This document shows positions 51,434 through 60,902 of a stretch of DNA of 64,000 nt, in pieces. The notes under the pieces were generated by a model that searched no databases, was not told the origin of the DNA, and was given only the letters and a program-made list of their open reading frames with translations. Where the stretch lies: positions 62,001 through 126,000 of the forward strand of contig NZ_JBHULZ010000040.1 of assembly GCF_042684705.1 (NCBI RefSeq), read 5' to 3'. The stretch is from Mesonia sediminis. GTDB lineage: Bacteria > Bacteroidota > Bacteroidia > Flavobacteriales > Flavobacteriaceae. Within the stretch, counting starts at the first letter, position 1, and every line of letters begins with the position of its first letter. Position numbers and translations under genes: made by a program.

Positions 51434-51474
51434 AGAATAAAAAAACTCCCTTAAAACGGGAGTTTTTTTATTCT
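51434..51474. terminator. bidirectional terminator between rdgB and dsbD
   Basis: Perfect 17-bp stem (51434-51450 with 51458-51474), seven-nt loop, A run on one side and T run on the other; the longest perfect stem I found in the window. Confidence 0.92.
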
Positions 51475-51495
51475 TTATTTCTAAAAAGATCTTAT

Positions 51496-53571
51496 TTATT
51501 GATTTTTAAATTTAGTAATTCCATCTTTTAACCAAGCACTATAAGCCTCTACATCGGGTAGATAACCCACGGGTTTGTTGAGCTCCACTTCTTGGTGATT
51601 AAGTAATACATAGTATGGCTGAGCATTGATACCATAGTGTTTGATTTGAAAATCACTCCATTTGTTACCTATGGTACGAACTCGCTTCCCGGTAGTTTCA
51701 CTGGTGTACTGCTCCTCTTTAGGCAATTGCTCTTTAATGTCTACATATAAACTAATAAGAACAACATCATTCTTCAGTTTATTTAGAACCTGTGGTTCAC
51801 TCCATACTCTTTCTTCCATTTTTCTACAGTTTATACATGCTTTTCCTGTGAAGTCAAGTAAAATAGGTAAGTTATTTTCCTTAGCATAAGCTACTCCCGC
51901 ATCATAATCGGTGAAAGCTAAAATATCATGTGGTCCTAGCTCGGCGTGTTCGGGGAAATCACTTTTATTGGTTGCGGTAGCTGTTCCTCCGCCTTTGGTG
52001 TTTCCTACCCCATATGGAGATTCAGAATAATTCATAGGTGGTGGGAAACCACTTATCATTTTTAAAGGAGCACCCCATAATCCTGGAATCAGGTATATGG
52101 TAAAAGATAAGGTTACTAAACCTAGGCCGAGTCTTCCAACTGAAATATGTTTTAAAGGAGAGTCGTGAGGCAAACTGATTTTACCAAATAAATATAAAGT
52201 AAGGGTACCAAAAATAGCAATCCAAAGTGCTAAAAACACCTCGCGCTCTAACCAATGCGCCTCTAAAACTAAATCGGCGTTTGATAAAAATTTAAGTGCT
52301 AAAGCTAATTCTAGGAAACCTAAAACTACCTTTACTGAGTTTAACCATCCGCCAGATTTTGGTAAAGTATTCATCCAACCTGGGAACATCGCAAATAATG
52401 CAAAAGGAATTGCAATAGCCAATGAGAATCCAAGCATACCTACTATAGGTGCAATTCCTCCTTTTGATGCTGCTTCGACCAACAGTGTTCCTACAATGGG
52501 TCCGGTACAGCTAAAGGAAACAATAGCCAATGCTAAAGCCATAAAGAAAATTCCGATAATCCCACCCTTATTGGCTTGACTGTCTACTTTGTTAGCCCAA
52601 GAATTAGGTAACATAATTTCGAAAGCTCCTAAAAAAGATGCGGCAAAAATTATCAAGATAACAAAGAATACAATATTAAAAGTAACATTGGTAGATAGCG
52701 CATTTAACGCATCGGCACCAAAAATACCAGTGACTAAAGAACCTAATAATACATAAATTACCACAATAAAAAATCCGTAAAGAAGAGCGTTACTAACCCC
52801 TTTGGCCTTTGTTTTACTTTGTTTGGTAAAGAAACCAACCGTCATGGGAATCATTGGGAAAACACAAGGAGTAAGCAGGGCTACGAAACCAGATAAAAAG
52901 GCAATCCAAAAAATAGAGAAAAGGCCTTTTTTACTACCATCTTCATTAGAAACAGATGCTTGTGCATCAAGCAAAGCTTGAGGAACCTCATCATCATCGG
53001 CATTAAGCTGTTCTTCTTTTTTTTGTGTTTCAGGTTTTTTGGTGGCTCCATTAGCTTGGTACGCTTCAAACTCATCATAGTTTGAAAACACCTGTGCTTT
53101 ATTGTTTTTAAGGTCGAATACCATATAGTATTCTTCGTTGATACAAACATCTATACAGGATTGATAAAAAATTTGTGCTTTTATCACTTGAATGTCTGGA
53201 TTAATTAAGGTAACCTTTTGTTTAAAAGTTGCCTGATTTTCAAAATACATCTCATCCACTCCAAAAGTTTCGTTGAATTGTGTTTTGGTTTCGCTCTCTT
53301 TGGCAAACTCTTCTACCTCATACTTTCCTTCTTTATCAACATAATCAAATGCTAAGGGAATGGGTCCGCCTTCTGGAGTAAACTGACTGTAAACGTGCCA
53401 ATCTGGCTCTATACTCAGTTCATAGATTAACTCGTATGAAGTATCAGACAGTTTGTTAATTTTACCTTCCCATTTTGTGGGCTTTAATTGTTGATTTTGC
53501 CCCATCCCAAATTGAGCATAGGACGCACTAGTAATTAAAAATGCAATTAATAGTTTAAGGTATACCTTCAT
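51496..53571 (-). CDS. dsbD: thiol:disulfide interchange protein DsbD family
   Basis: A 691-residue protein. Signal peptide 1-20, then an N-terminal periplasmic domain with C139 and C143 (SCIDVC), a region of about eight membrane helices (215-500) with the paired electron-carrying cysteines C236 (TPCVFP) and C355 (FSCTGP), and a C-terminal thioredoxin domain with C579-I-N-C582. DsbD passes electrons from cytosolic thioredoxin to periplasmic proteins such as cytochrome c maturation factors. The linker 180-215 is polar and acidic. Last gene of the FMN reductase-pabB-tilS-dsbD string; 4-nt overlap with tilS. Confidence 0.94.
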   Translation of the reverse strand: MKVYLKLLIAFLITSASYAQFGMGQNQQLKPTKWEGKINKLSDTSYELIYELSIEPDWHVYSQFTPEGGPIPLAFDYVDKEGKYEVEEFAKESETKTQFNETFGVDEMYFENQATFKQKVTLINPDIQVIKAQIFYQSCIDVCINEEYYMVFDLKNNKAQVFSNYDEFEAYQANGATKKPETQKKEEQLNADDDEVPQALLDAQASVSNEDGSKKGLFSIFWIAFLSGFVALLTPCVFPMIPMTVGFFTKQSKTKAKGVSNALLYGFFIVVIYVLLGSLVTGIFGADALNALSTNVTFNIVFFVILIIFAASFLGAFEIMLPNSWANKVDSQANKGGIIGIFFMALALAIVSFSCTGPIVGTLLVEAASKGGIAPIVGMLGFSLAIAIPFALFAMFPGWMNTLPKSGGWLNSVKVVLGFLELALALKFLSNADLVLEAHWLEREVFLALWIAIFGTLTLYLFGKISLPHDSPLKHISVGRLGLGLVTLSFTIYLIPGLWGAPLKMISGFPPPMNYSESPYGVGNTKGGGTATATNKSDFPEHAELGPHDILAFTDYDAGVAYAKENNLPILLDFTGKACINCRKMEERVWSEPQVLNKLKNDVVLISLYVDIKEQLPKEEQYTSETTGKRVRTIGNKWSDFQIKHYGINAQPYYVLLNHQEVELNKPVGYLPDVEAYSAWLKDGITKFKNQ

Positions 53572-54884
53572 GATTTTAAAGTAATTTTTGTTATCTTTTG
53601 AGTTTTGTCTTGCACTTTAAAGCGCTCGTCAATTCGGTGTGAAACTAACCAAATTATTTCTTTATCACAGCACAAGACATAGATATTTTCCTTGTCTTGA
53701 AGCGCCACTTTATTATTGATTAAAAAATCGCTAATTTTTTGTTTTCCTTTCATTCCGAGCGGGTAAAAATAGTCTCCTGCTTGCCATTTTCGTAATATAA
53801 GCGGATATTTTAACTTTTTGGCATCCAAGTAAGCTACTGTATCGGCAAAGTCTCCTAACTTATCTACTTTGCTTATTTGCAGACGACCCAAAGGAAAAAC
53901 AAGTTCATTTTCAGGATAAAGCAAGTACGACTCGGTTTCATCTATTTCTTTTTCTTTTCGTTTTTGAAGCAAAAGAATATCTCTGTCTTTATGCAAGACA
54001 TAAGCACCAGTTTCTACTTTTTTACCGGGTTGTGCCTTTCTTAACGCATAAACCGATTCCCAATCGCTAAAATCAAATTCTTTTAGTAGTTGATACAATA
54101 CCGCATTAGGATGCGGCAAAGTGTTGAGCACGTTTAAATCAATCTCAAACCCTGAGAAAGTTTCCCGTACTATTTTATCATAAATCAAACTCACATAATC
54201 TTCGGCCAATTGTTCTATTTGCTTTAACTTGTTCTGAGTTCCTTTAAAAGCTTCCAGAAAATTGGGATTTTCTTGCTCTAAAATCGGTGAGATTTGATGC
54301 CTGATTTTATTACGTAAATAATAATTAGACGCATTTGTTTTATCTTCACGCCATCTAATGTGGTGTTGCTTGGCATAGTTTTCAATTTGCTTTCGCGAAA
54401 ATCCAATCAATGGTCTTGCTACTATGTTATTCTCCTGAGGCATACCGGTGAGCCCCGCAATTCCCGTGCCGCGTATTAAATTAATAAAAAAAGTTTCTAT
54501 TTGATCGTGAGCGTGATGCGCTGTAATTATTTTTATATACGAATGGTTCTGCGTTAAGGTTTTAAAATAATTGTAACGTAATTCACGCGCAGCCATTTGT
54601 ATGGACATTTTATGATCTTCGGCATAAGCTTGGCAATCGAATTTCTGCGTATGAATTTTTAGTTTTAATCGTGCTGCTAAAGCCTCAACAAAGCGTTGGT
54701 CTTCATCGCTTTCTTTTCCGCGTAAAGCGAAATTTACGTGTGCTAAAGCAAACTTTACTCCTGCTGCTACAAGCATATGGCACAGAACCACCGAATCGAT
54801 TCCTCCGCTTATGGCCAACAGGTGTTTGTTTTGCAGAAGCGAAGGAAAGTGCTGTTCTAGGTTTTCGCGAAATTTATTTAGCAT
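53568..54884 (-). CDS. tilS: tRNA(Ile)-lysidine synthase
   Basis: A 438-residue TilS, which converts C34 of tRNA-Ile(CAU) to lysidine so that it reads AUA. The PP-loop SGGIDS is at 26-31, ALRGKESDEDQRFV near 53-66, and HHAHDQIETFFINLIRGTGIAGLTGM near 122-147 are signature elements; the C-terminal domain (from about 360, KLKYPLILRKWQAGDYFYPLGMKGKQKISDF) binds tRNA. It lies 12 nt after pabB and overlaps dsbD by 4 nt. Confidence 0.95.
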   Translation of the reverse strand: MLNKFRENLEQHFPSLLQNKHLLAISGGIDSVVLCHMLVAAGVKFALAHVNFALRGKESDEDQRFVEALAARLKLKIHTQKFDCQAYAEDHKMSIQMAARELRYNYFKTLTQNHSYIKIITAHHAHDQIETFFINLIRGTGIAGLTGMPQENNIVARPLIGFSRKQIENYAKQHHIRWREDKTNASNYYLRNKIRHQISPILEQENPNFLEAFKGTQNKLKQIEQLAEDYVSLIYDKIVRETFSGFEIDLNVLNTLPHPNAVLYQLLKEFDFSDWESVYALRKAQPGKKVETGAYVLHKDRDILLLQKRKEKEIDETESYLLYPENELVFPLGRLQISKVDKLGDFADTVAYLDAKKLKYPLILRKWQAGDYFYPLGMKGKQKISDFLINNKVALQDKENIYVLCCDKEIIWLVSHRIDERFKVQDKTQKITKITLKS

Positions 54885-54896
54885 AAGTTTTCTGAT

Positions 54897-56189
54897 TTAT
54901 TGCGGACTCTGCACCGATTGTATTAGCGCTTCCACTTTAACAAGGCACTCTTCGTATTCTTTTTCGGCATCAGATTTTATCGTAATGGCGCTACCTACCA
55001 AGCAGGAGAGATACCTTTGCTCTTGGTTGTATAAAATACTGCGAATAACCACATTAAAATCAAAATTTTCTTCTGGATCAATATAACCAATAGCGCCACT
55101 GTAAAGACCTCGCTTAGTTTCTTCTAGTTCTTCTATAATTTGCATTGCCGAAAGTTTTGGTGCACCGGTCATACTTCCCATGGGATAGGTGGTCATAAAT
55201 AGTTCGCGCAAAGAACAAGTTGGACTCAATTTTGAAGTGACAGTACTAATAAGCTGATGTACTTGCTTAAAGGTATAGCGCTTACAAAGTTCTGGCACTT
55301 CTACACTACCCTTTTGTGCAGTTCGCGATAAATCATTACGCACCAAATCGACTATCATTACGTTTTCTGAAATTTCTTTAGGATCTTTTTCTAATTCACT
55401 GGCAAGTTGTGCATCTGTCTGTGGATCTTCATGTCTTTTTGCGGTACCTTTTATAGGCTGACTTATAATTTTTTCGCCTTGTTTTTTTAAAAAGCGCTCT
55501 GGACTAGCACATAAGGCTGTAAACTCTTCTAGTTTTAAAAAGCAAGCAAAAGGAGGTTCAGACTTTGCATTTAAAGCTTGATAAGTAGCAGATATATCTA
55601 ACTGAACCTGATCTGCATAAAATTCCTGACAAAAATTGGCTTCATAAATATCGCCACGCTGCAAATGCTCTTTCATCTGATTTACTTTGTTCAAGTAATT
55701 TTGTTTGCTGATTCTCGGCCTTAACTCGATGTTGGCCGGAGGTGGCAAGTTGAATGGTTTGTCCTTTTGTAAAATAGTTTGCCAATCGGTTTCAATTTCA
55801 TCGGCGACAGCATTTAAATATTTAAAAGTGGCTGTTTGACCCTGTAAACTGATTAATTTTTGAGGTTGAAAAAAATATAAATCCGGGAAGTGCAATCCGT
55901 CAAAATTTTTAGATTTTAGAGGCTCTATATCGTTTTTTAAATCGTAACTCAAATAGCCAAAAATCCAATCTTTTGTGGTTTGTTGATACTCCTCAAGATC
56001 TTTAAAAGCATCAAAAGCATCTGTTTTTATAGCGGTAAAAGCCTCAACAGCAAGCAATGCCTCATAATCTTGATTGGGGTATTGGTTGGAGTCTAGCCAA
56101 ATGACCTCATCAAACTGCTGCGCCCAAGCCAATAGCTGTTCTTTAAATTGTTTTAAATCTGTTATTTGAAAAGATTGTTCGGTACGCAC
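54897..56189 (-). CDS. pabB: chorismate-binding enzyme, aminodeoxychorismate synthase component I-like
   Basis: A 430-residue enzyme of the anthranilate/aminodeoxychorismate synthase family. The C-terminal chorismate-binding core (about 165-425) has ASPERFLKKQGEKIISQPIKGTAKR near 228-252, VDLVRNDLSR near 286-295, YPMGSMTGAPK near 331-341 and SGAIGYIDPEENFDFNVVIRSI near 361-382. The PIKGT lysine is the residue that marks PabB and not TrpE. No amidotransferase partner adjoins. It would work with the PabC-like enzyme at 38375 to make 4-aminobenzoate for folate. Confidence 0.88.
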   Translation of the reverse strand: MRTEQSFQITDLKQFKEQLLAWAQQFDEVIWLDSNQYPNQDYEALLAVEAFTAIKTDAFDAFKDLEEYQQTTKDWIFGYLSYDLKNDIEPLKSKNFDGLHFPDLYFFQPQKLISLQGQTATFKYLNAVADEIETDWQTILQKDKPFNLPPPANIELRPRISKQNYLNKVNQMKEHLQRGDIYEANFCQEFYADQVQLDISATYQALNAKSEPPFACFLKLEEFTALCASPERFLKKQGEKIISQPIKGTAKRHEDPQTDAQLASELEKDPKEISENVMIVDLVRNDLSRTAQKGSVEVPELCKRYTFKQVHQLISTVTSKLSPTCSLRELFMTTYPMGSMTGAPKLSAMQIIEELEETKRGLYSGAIGYIDPEENFDFNVVIRSILYNQEQRYLSCLVGSAITIKSDAEKEYEECLVKVEALIQSVQSPQ

Positions 56190-56190
56190 T

Positions 56191-56730
56191 TTAAAATGTT
56201 ATAGCTTGTTGAAATTGTGATAACGTATCTTTCACACCTAATAAAAGGGTTTCGTCTCTTAGTTTTTGCTGCTCACTGTCAAAATTATCCTCAAAAGACG
56301 GCAAGCCAAAACTAGCAATTAGTTTACCGCCATAGCGTTCAACCGCAATTTCGGCATACTCTCGGGCTTTACCTGCAGCCAATTTTCCTGGAGAGGTACT
56401 CGTAAGTAAAATTGGTTTATCTTCTAAAAAAATCCGGTCATACCGCGACAACCAATCCATTACATTTTTAAAATAACTAGACACCGCACCGTTATGTTCA
56501 TTTACAGAAAGAATGATGGCTTTAGCCGATTTGATATCATTATATAAACGCTGCACCTCCTTAGGGAAACCGATTTCCTTTTCGTAATCTATACCATACA
56601 TAGGAATTTGATAATCGGTTAACCGAATCACATTAACTGGTTCTACCAATTGTTGACTAAGAAAACTCACCCACTGGTGATTGATAGATTTTGTGCTGTT
56701 TGAACCTGCAAAGGCAATAATCTCACTCAT
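56191..56730 (-). CDS. NAD(P)H-dependent FMN reductase
   Basis: A 179-residue flavodoxin-fold protein. The FMN-phosphate loop is AFAGSNSTKSINH at 6-18, and ILSVNEHNGAVSSYFKNVMDWLSR near 73-96 is the typical second FMN-binding segment of the NADPH-dependent FMN reductase group (SsuE/YwqN/ArsH-like). It reduces free or bound FMN, or quinones. It lies 1 nt before pabB and is the first gene of that operon, divergent from the LysR gene. Confidence 0.9.
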   Translation of the reverse strand: MSEIIAFAGSNSTKSINHQWVSFLSQQLVEPVNVIRLTDYQIPMYGIDYEKEIGFPKEVQRLYNDIKSAKAIILSVNEHNGAVSSYFKNVMDWLSRYDRIFLEDKPILLTSTSPGKLAAGKAREYAEIAVERYGGKLIASFGLPSFEDNFDSEQQKLRDETLLLGVKDTLSQFQQAITF

Positions 56731-56797
56731 TTTTTAAGTATATATTGTAAAATAAACAGAAAATAGCCACATACACAAATCCTACAAAAACTATTCG

Positions 56798-56805
56798 TAT
56801 TTTTG
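56798..56805 (+). promoter_or_regulatory. -7 element of the LysR gene
   Basis: TATTTTTG, 17 nt before the ATG at 56823; expected start near 56812. No clear TTG at -33. Confidence 0.5.
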
Positions 56806-56822
56806 AGCTATAACATTTAATT

Positions 56823-57710
56823 ATGGATTTTAGACTGCGTGTTTTTATTGAAGTTGCCAAGGCTTTAAGTTTCTCAAAAGCTGCAAGAAACCTGCCCCTA
56901 TCGCAGCCAGCTGTTTCTAAACATATTAAAGAAATTGAACAAAAATACCGTATTAAATTATTTGAACGTCAAGGAAATAGGATTGCACTAACGCAAGCAG
57001 GAACAGAGTTTTTAAGTTATGCCGAGCAAATTGTAAATTTATATAACGATTTAGAGAACCATTTTTTACTACAGCAGCAAGAACTACCCAATTATGTAAA
57101 ATTGGGTGCCAGTACCACCATAGCCCAGTATATTGTTCCTCAACTTTTAGCCGACTTTAAGCAACGTTACCCAGAAACGAATTTTACTTTAATCAATGAT
57201 AATTCGGCCACAATCGAGGAGAAAATTTTTAACAACCGGTTGGATTTTGGATTAATTGAAGGCCGAAACCACAACCCTTTACTACAATACGAAAAATTTC
57301 TAGACGATGAACTGGTACTGGTTACCCGTGCTGGAAATGCCTCACAGCAAATCAAACTCAACCAACTTACCCAGCTGCCGCTTGTGTTACGCGAGGAAGG
57401 GTCGGGTACGCGTGCTATTCTAGAAGCAAGGCTTAGTAGCGAAGGTTTATCGCCTAAAAGACTACAAGTAGACATGATTTTGGGCAGTACAGAAAGTATA
57501 AAGACTTATTTACTTTATACACAGTGCTACGCATTTGTTTCTATTTTCTCTATCATTGAAGAATTGAAGCACAACAAATTGCAGATAGTAGACATAGATG
57601 ATGTAAGTTTTTCTAGACCCTTATATTTTGTAAGCAAGCAAGGATACCAATCTATGTTTTACGATTTAATCAAACGCTTTTTTAAACGAAGCTATAACCA
57701 AAAGTTATAA
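56823..57710 (+). CDS. LysR-family transcriptional regulator
   Basis: A 295-residue LTTR. The winged helix-turn-helix is residues 1-65 (MDFRLRVFIEVAKALSFSKAARNLPLSQPAVSKHIKEIE...LFERQGNRIALTQAG), and the effector domain (about 88-295) has VKLGASTTIAQYIVPQLLADF and LVLREEGSGTRAILE. It resembles the CysB/YeiE-like group found next to yeiH in other bacteria. It faces the FMN reductase operon and lies 73 nt before yeiH, so it probably controls one or both. The effector is unknown. Confidence 0.92.
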   Translation: MDFRLRVFIEVAKALSFSKAARNLPLSQPAVSKHIKEIEQKYRIKLFERQGNRIALTQAGTEFLSYAEQIVNLYNDLENHFLLQQQELPNYVKLGASTTIAQYIVPQLLADFKQRYPETNFTLINDNSATIEEKIFNNRLDFGLIEGRNHNPLLQYEKFLDDELVLVTRAGNASQQIKLNQLTQLPLVLREEGSGTRAILEARLSSEGLSPKRLQVDMILGSTESIKTYLLYTQCYAFVSIFSIIEELKHNKLQIVDIDDVSFSRPLYFVSKQGYQSMFYDLIKRFFKRSYNQKL

Positions 57711-57730
57711 GGTATAATAAATTGCGTTGC

Positions 57731-57759
57731 TTGCCCTCCGGTATTCCTGCTTAATTTTG
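57731..57759 (+). promoter_or_regulatory. promoter of yeiH with flanking inverted repeat
   Basis: TTG (57731-57733), 18 nt, TAATTTTG (57752-57759); expected start near 57766. The inverted repeat CGGTATTC (57739-57746) and GAATACCG (57777-57784) surrounds the -7 element and reaches the GTG start codon, where a LysR-type regulator could bind. Confidence 0.6.
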
Positions 57760-57783
57760 AGTAGCAATTAAAAATAGAATACC

Positions 57784-58719
57784 GTGAAATACCGTTTTCC
57801 CGATAAGTTTACCCAAATAATATTTATAGTATTGGCTGTACTATGTCTTACGCCTTTCATCAGCTCTCCCATTGCTTTGCTCCTAGGTTTTTTAATGACT
57901 AATCTACTCTACAATCCGTTTAAAGCGCATACGGGAAAAGTGGTGAAGTGGCTATTAAAAATAGCCGTAGTTGGCCTTGGTTTTGGAATGGATTTAAACC
58001 ATACCTTAGCGGTAGGAAAAGAAGGATTACTACTTACCGTTTTAAGCATAAGTACCACACTCATTTTAGGCTACTTTATTGGTAAAGCCTTGCACATAAA
58101 TCGAGCTATCTCCTATTTAATTTCATCGGGAACGGCCATTTGTGGTGGTAGTGCAATTGCAGCAGTTTCTGCTGTAGTAGAAGCCAAAGAAAAGCAAATA
58201 TCGATTGCACTGGGCGTGGTTTTCTTTTTAAATGCAGTGGCTTTATTGGTATTCCCTATGCTAGGGCATGCATTAAACCTATCTCAAGCCGATTTTGGTT
58301 TATGGAGTGCGATAGCCATTCATGATACCAGCTCTGTAGTTGGAGCCGCCTTAGCTTACGGCGAAGAAGCTTTAGATATTGCGGTTACCGTTAAATTGGC
58401 CAGAGCTTTATGGATTATCCCTTTAAGTATTCTTACTATGTTTTTCTTTAGGGGTGAAACCGGTAAAATTAAGATACCTTGGTTCATTTTGCTTTTTGTA
58501 GGTGCAGTGATCTTAAGTTCTTATATTAGTTTACCTGATTTTATTGTAACGGGCATTCCTTTTCTGTCTAAAAAATTATTGGTGCTCACCTTATTTTTGG
58601 TCGGTGCCGGATTAAGTATACAGTCAATAAAAGAAAGTGGTTTTCAGCCTATTTTACTCGGACTAAGTTTATGGATAACCATTTCGGTTACCTCTCTGGC
58701 ATACATTTTGTACCTATAA
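57784..58719 (+). CDS. yeiH: YeiH-family membrane transporter
   Basis: A 311-residue membrane protein with about ten helices and the UPF0324/YeiH pattern: LLGFLMTNLL near 36-45, GLGFGMDLN near 61-69, SGTAICGGSAIAAVSAV near 116-132, and the characteristic HDTSSVVGAAL near 179-189. Such proteins are predicted anion (sulfate or sulfonate) transporters; the substrate is not proven. GTG at 57784 is the only reasonable start. The LysR gene precedes it. Confidence 0.9.
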   Translation: MKYRFPDKFTQIIFIVLAVLCLTPFISSPIALLLGFLMTNLLYNPFKAHTGKVVKWLLKIAVVGLGFGMDLNHTLAVGKEGLLLTVLSISTTLILGYFIGKALHINRAISYLISSGTAICGGSAIAAVSAVVEAKEKQISIALGVVFFLNAVALLVFPMLGHALNLSQADFGLWSAIAIHDTSSVVGAALAYGEEALDIAVTVKLARALWIIPLSILTMFFFRGETGKIKIPWFILLFVGAVILSSYISLPDFIVTGIPFLSKKLLVLTLFLVGAGLSIQSIKESGFQPILLGLSLWITISVTSLAYILYL

Positions 58720-58753
58720 AATTGATTTAGTTTTTCATTTATTTTTGGTTTAC

Positions 58754-58791
58754 AAAAAACCCCTGTAATTTGAATATTACAGGGGTTTTTT
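58754..58791. terminator. bidirectional terminator between yeiH and lpdA
   Basis: Perfect 16-bp stem (58754-58769 with 58776-58791), six-nt loop, T run on each strand. A second small palindrome lies at 58804-58818. Confidence 0.92.
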
Positions 58792-58831
58792 ACGGGTATA
58801 ATATCCGCTTTAAGCGGAAATAAAATTTATA

Positions 58832-60232
58832 CTAAACATGCAAAGCTCTATCGCCAGTTGCGGCAAGTGCAGCTTCTTTTACTGCTTCTGCATAGGTAGG
58901 ATGAGCGTGACTCATTCTTGAAATATCTTCTGCACTGGCTCTAAACTCCATTGCGGTAACAGCTTCGGCAATTAAATCGGCTGCGCGTGCGCCTACCATG
59001 TGTACCCCTAGCACCTCATCTGTTTCTTTATTGGTTAAGATTTTCACAAATCCGTCAATATCTCCACTAGCTCGTGATCTACCCAAGGCACGCATAGGGA
59101 ATTGCCCACTGGCATAGTTTACTTTTTCCTCTTTTAATTGCTCTTCGGTTTTTCCTACAGAAGCAACCTCTGGCCAGGTATAAACCACTCCTGGAATAAG
59201 GTTGTAATTGATATGTGGTTTTTGACCAGCAATTACTTCGGCTACAAAAGTACCCTCCTCTTCGGCCTTATGTGCCAGCATCGCTCCTTTTACTACATCG
59301 CCTATCGCATAAATATTGCTTACGTTAGTTTGCAAGTTTTCATTCACTTCAACCTGACCTCTATCGTTCAATTTTACGCCTGCGGCTTCTGCGTTTAAAC
59401 CAGCTGTAAAAGGCTTTCTTCCCACAGAAACCAAGCAATAATCACCTTTAAATTCTACTTCGTTACCTTTCTTGTCTTTGGCTTTTACCACTACTTCATC
59501 ACCTTTATTTTCTACGGCAGTAACTTGGTGCGAAAGTGCAAATTTTGTTTTTTGCTTTTTAAGCACCTTCATAAGCTCTTTACTTTGAGCTTTATCCATA
59601 GTGGGTATGATACGGTCCATGTACTCAATTACGGTAACCTCTGCCCCAAGTCTTTTGTACACTTGGCCCAACTCTAAACCAATCACACCGCCACCTATAA
59701 CCAATAAATGTTTAGGCACTTCTTTCATTTTTAGCGCCTCGGTAGAGGTAATAATTCTTTCTTTATCTATCTCAATAAAAGGTAAGCTAGCTGGTTTACT
59801 ACCGGTAGCAATAATGGTATTTTTTGCTTCAATAGTTACCTCTTCTTCACCTTTGATAATTATATGATTTTTATCTTTAAAAGACCCTACCCCTTGGTAA
59901 GTGTCTATTTTATTTTTATCCATCAAGAAATCAATACCCTTGGTAGTTTGTTCAACCACGGTATTTTTTCTAGCCATCATTTTTTCAAGATTCATTTTCA
60001 CCTCTCCAGCGATTTCAATCCCATGCTCTTCGAAGTGCTTAATGGCATCTTCATAGTGATGTGATGAATCTAGCAATGCTTTTGAAGGGATACATCCTAC
60101 ATTAAGGCAAGTACCTCCTTTAGTAGCATATTTTTCTATAATGGCCGTTTTTAGTCCTAGCTGTGCGCAACGAATAGCGGCAACATAACCTCCAGGTCCA
60201 GACCCAATAACAACAACGTCGTACGTGTTCAT
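58832..60232 (-). CDS. lpdA: dihydrolipoyl dehydrogenase
   Basis: A 466-residue E3 component of the pyruvate, 2-oxoglutarate and related dehydrogenase complexes, reoxidising dihydrolipoamide with NAD+. FAD motif GSGPGG at 11-16, redox-active Cys42 and Cys47 in GGTCLNVGC, NAD motif IGGGVIGLELG near 180-190, the second FAD motif YAIGDV, and the catalytic His-Glu pair in HAHPTYAEA near 443-451. Complete. It is transcribed alone, so E1 and E2 genes lie elsewhere. Confidence 0.97.
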   Translation of the reverse strand: MNTYDVVVIGSGPGGYVAAIRCAQLGLKTAIIEKYATKGGTCLNVGCIPSKALLDSSHHYEDAIKHFEEHGIEIAGEVKMNLEKMMARKNTVVEQTTKGIDFLMDKNKIDTYQGVGSFKDKNHIIIKGEEEVTIEAKNTIIATGSKPASLPFIEIDKERIITSTEALKMKEVPKHLLVIGGGVIGLELGQVYKRLGAEVTVIEYMDRIIPTMDKAQSKELMKVLKKQKTKFALSHQVTAVENKGDEVVVKAKDKKGNEVEFKGDYCLVSVGRKPFTAGLNAEAAGVKLNDRGQVEVNENLQTNVSNIYAIGDVVKGAMLAHKAEEEGTFVAEVIAGQKPHINYNLIPGVVYTWPEVASVGKTEEQLKEEKVNYASGQFPMRALGRSRASGDIDGFVKILTNKETDEVLGVHMVGARAADLIAEAVTAMEFRASAEDISRMSHAHPTYAEAVKEAALAATGDRALHV

Positions 60233-60261
60233 AATTTTTTTGTGGTTTTTTTAAACGATTA

Positions 60262-60291
60262 CAAAAATACAACATCTACAACAATGAACAA
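60262..60291 (-). promoter_or_regulatory. promoter of lpdA
   Basis: On the minus strand TTG (60289-60291), 19 nt, TATTTTTG (60262-60269): exact consensus. Expected start near 60255, leader about 23 nt. Confidence 0.8.
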
Positions 60292-60431
60292 GTTAGCGGC
60301 TTATTATTTGTTTTTTGATTAAAGCGATGTTTTTTGATTATAAACTTTCCTAAAATTCAAATTTGTCACCATTCAAAGAAATTCCCTTGCTCTGTTAGCG
60401 CAGCACTCGGTTTAATGGTTTTGAATTTATT

Positions 60432-60893
60432 TTAATAATTCAAAGCAATTTGCGTAGTCTCTTTCGCTTCATCTATTATAAAAGTACTTTGCGTACTTCC
60501 TATGCCACTCAAAGCAGTGAGTTTATCGACTAAAAATTGGCGATAAGCAGGCATATCTTTCACCAGAATTTTTAGTATAAAATCATAATCTCCGCTCACG
60601 TGATAACACTCCATCACCTCGGGTAATTGTGATACCTCTTTTTCAAAGCGCTTTATATTTTCGCGGGTATGTTCATTGAGTTTTAGATGACAAAGTACCA
60701 TAAAACTTTTGTTGACGCGATTTTTATCAATCAAAGCTACATATTGGGTGATGGTCTGATTTCTTTCCAGTTTCTTAATCCGTTCGTGCACCGCGGTGAC
60801 CGATAGGTTCAATTTAAATGCTAAACTTTTAATGGTTTGTTTAGCATCTTGTTGCAGTAACGCCAACAGGTTTTTATCAGTAGTATCGAGCAT
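60432..60893 (-). CDS. Lrp/AsnC-family transcriptional regulator
   Basis: A 153-residue Lrp/AsnC regulator. The N-terminal helix-turn-helix (MLDTTDKNLLALLQQDAKQTIKSLAFKLNLSVTAVHERIKKLE) covers 1-43, and the C-terminal RAM/ACT-like domain (about 60-145) has CYHVSGDYDFILKILVKDMPAYRQF. These proteins bind amino acids as octamers or dimers. It is divergent from the trans-sulfuration gene at 61054 (160 nt between start codons), with a Lrp-like palindrome in between, and probably controls that gene and itself. Confidence 0.93.
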   Translation of the reverse strand: MLDTTDKNLLALLQQDAKQTIKSLAFKLNLSVTAVHERIKKLERNQTITQYVALIDKNRVNKSFMVLCHLKLNEHTRENIKRFEKEVSQLPEVMECYHVSGDYDFILKILVKDMPAYRQFLVDKLTALSGIGSTQSTFIIDEAKETTQIALNY

Positions 60894-60902
60894 AAGTTTA
60901 TT

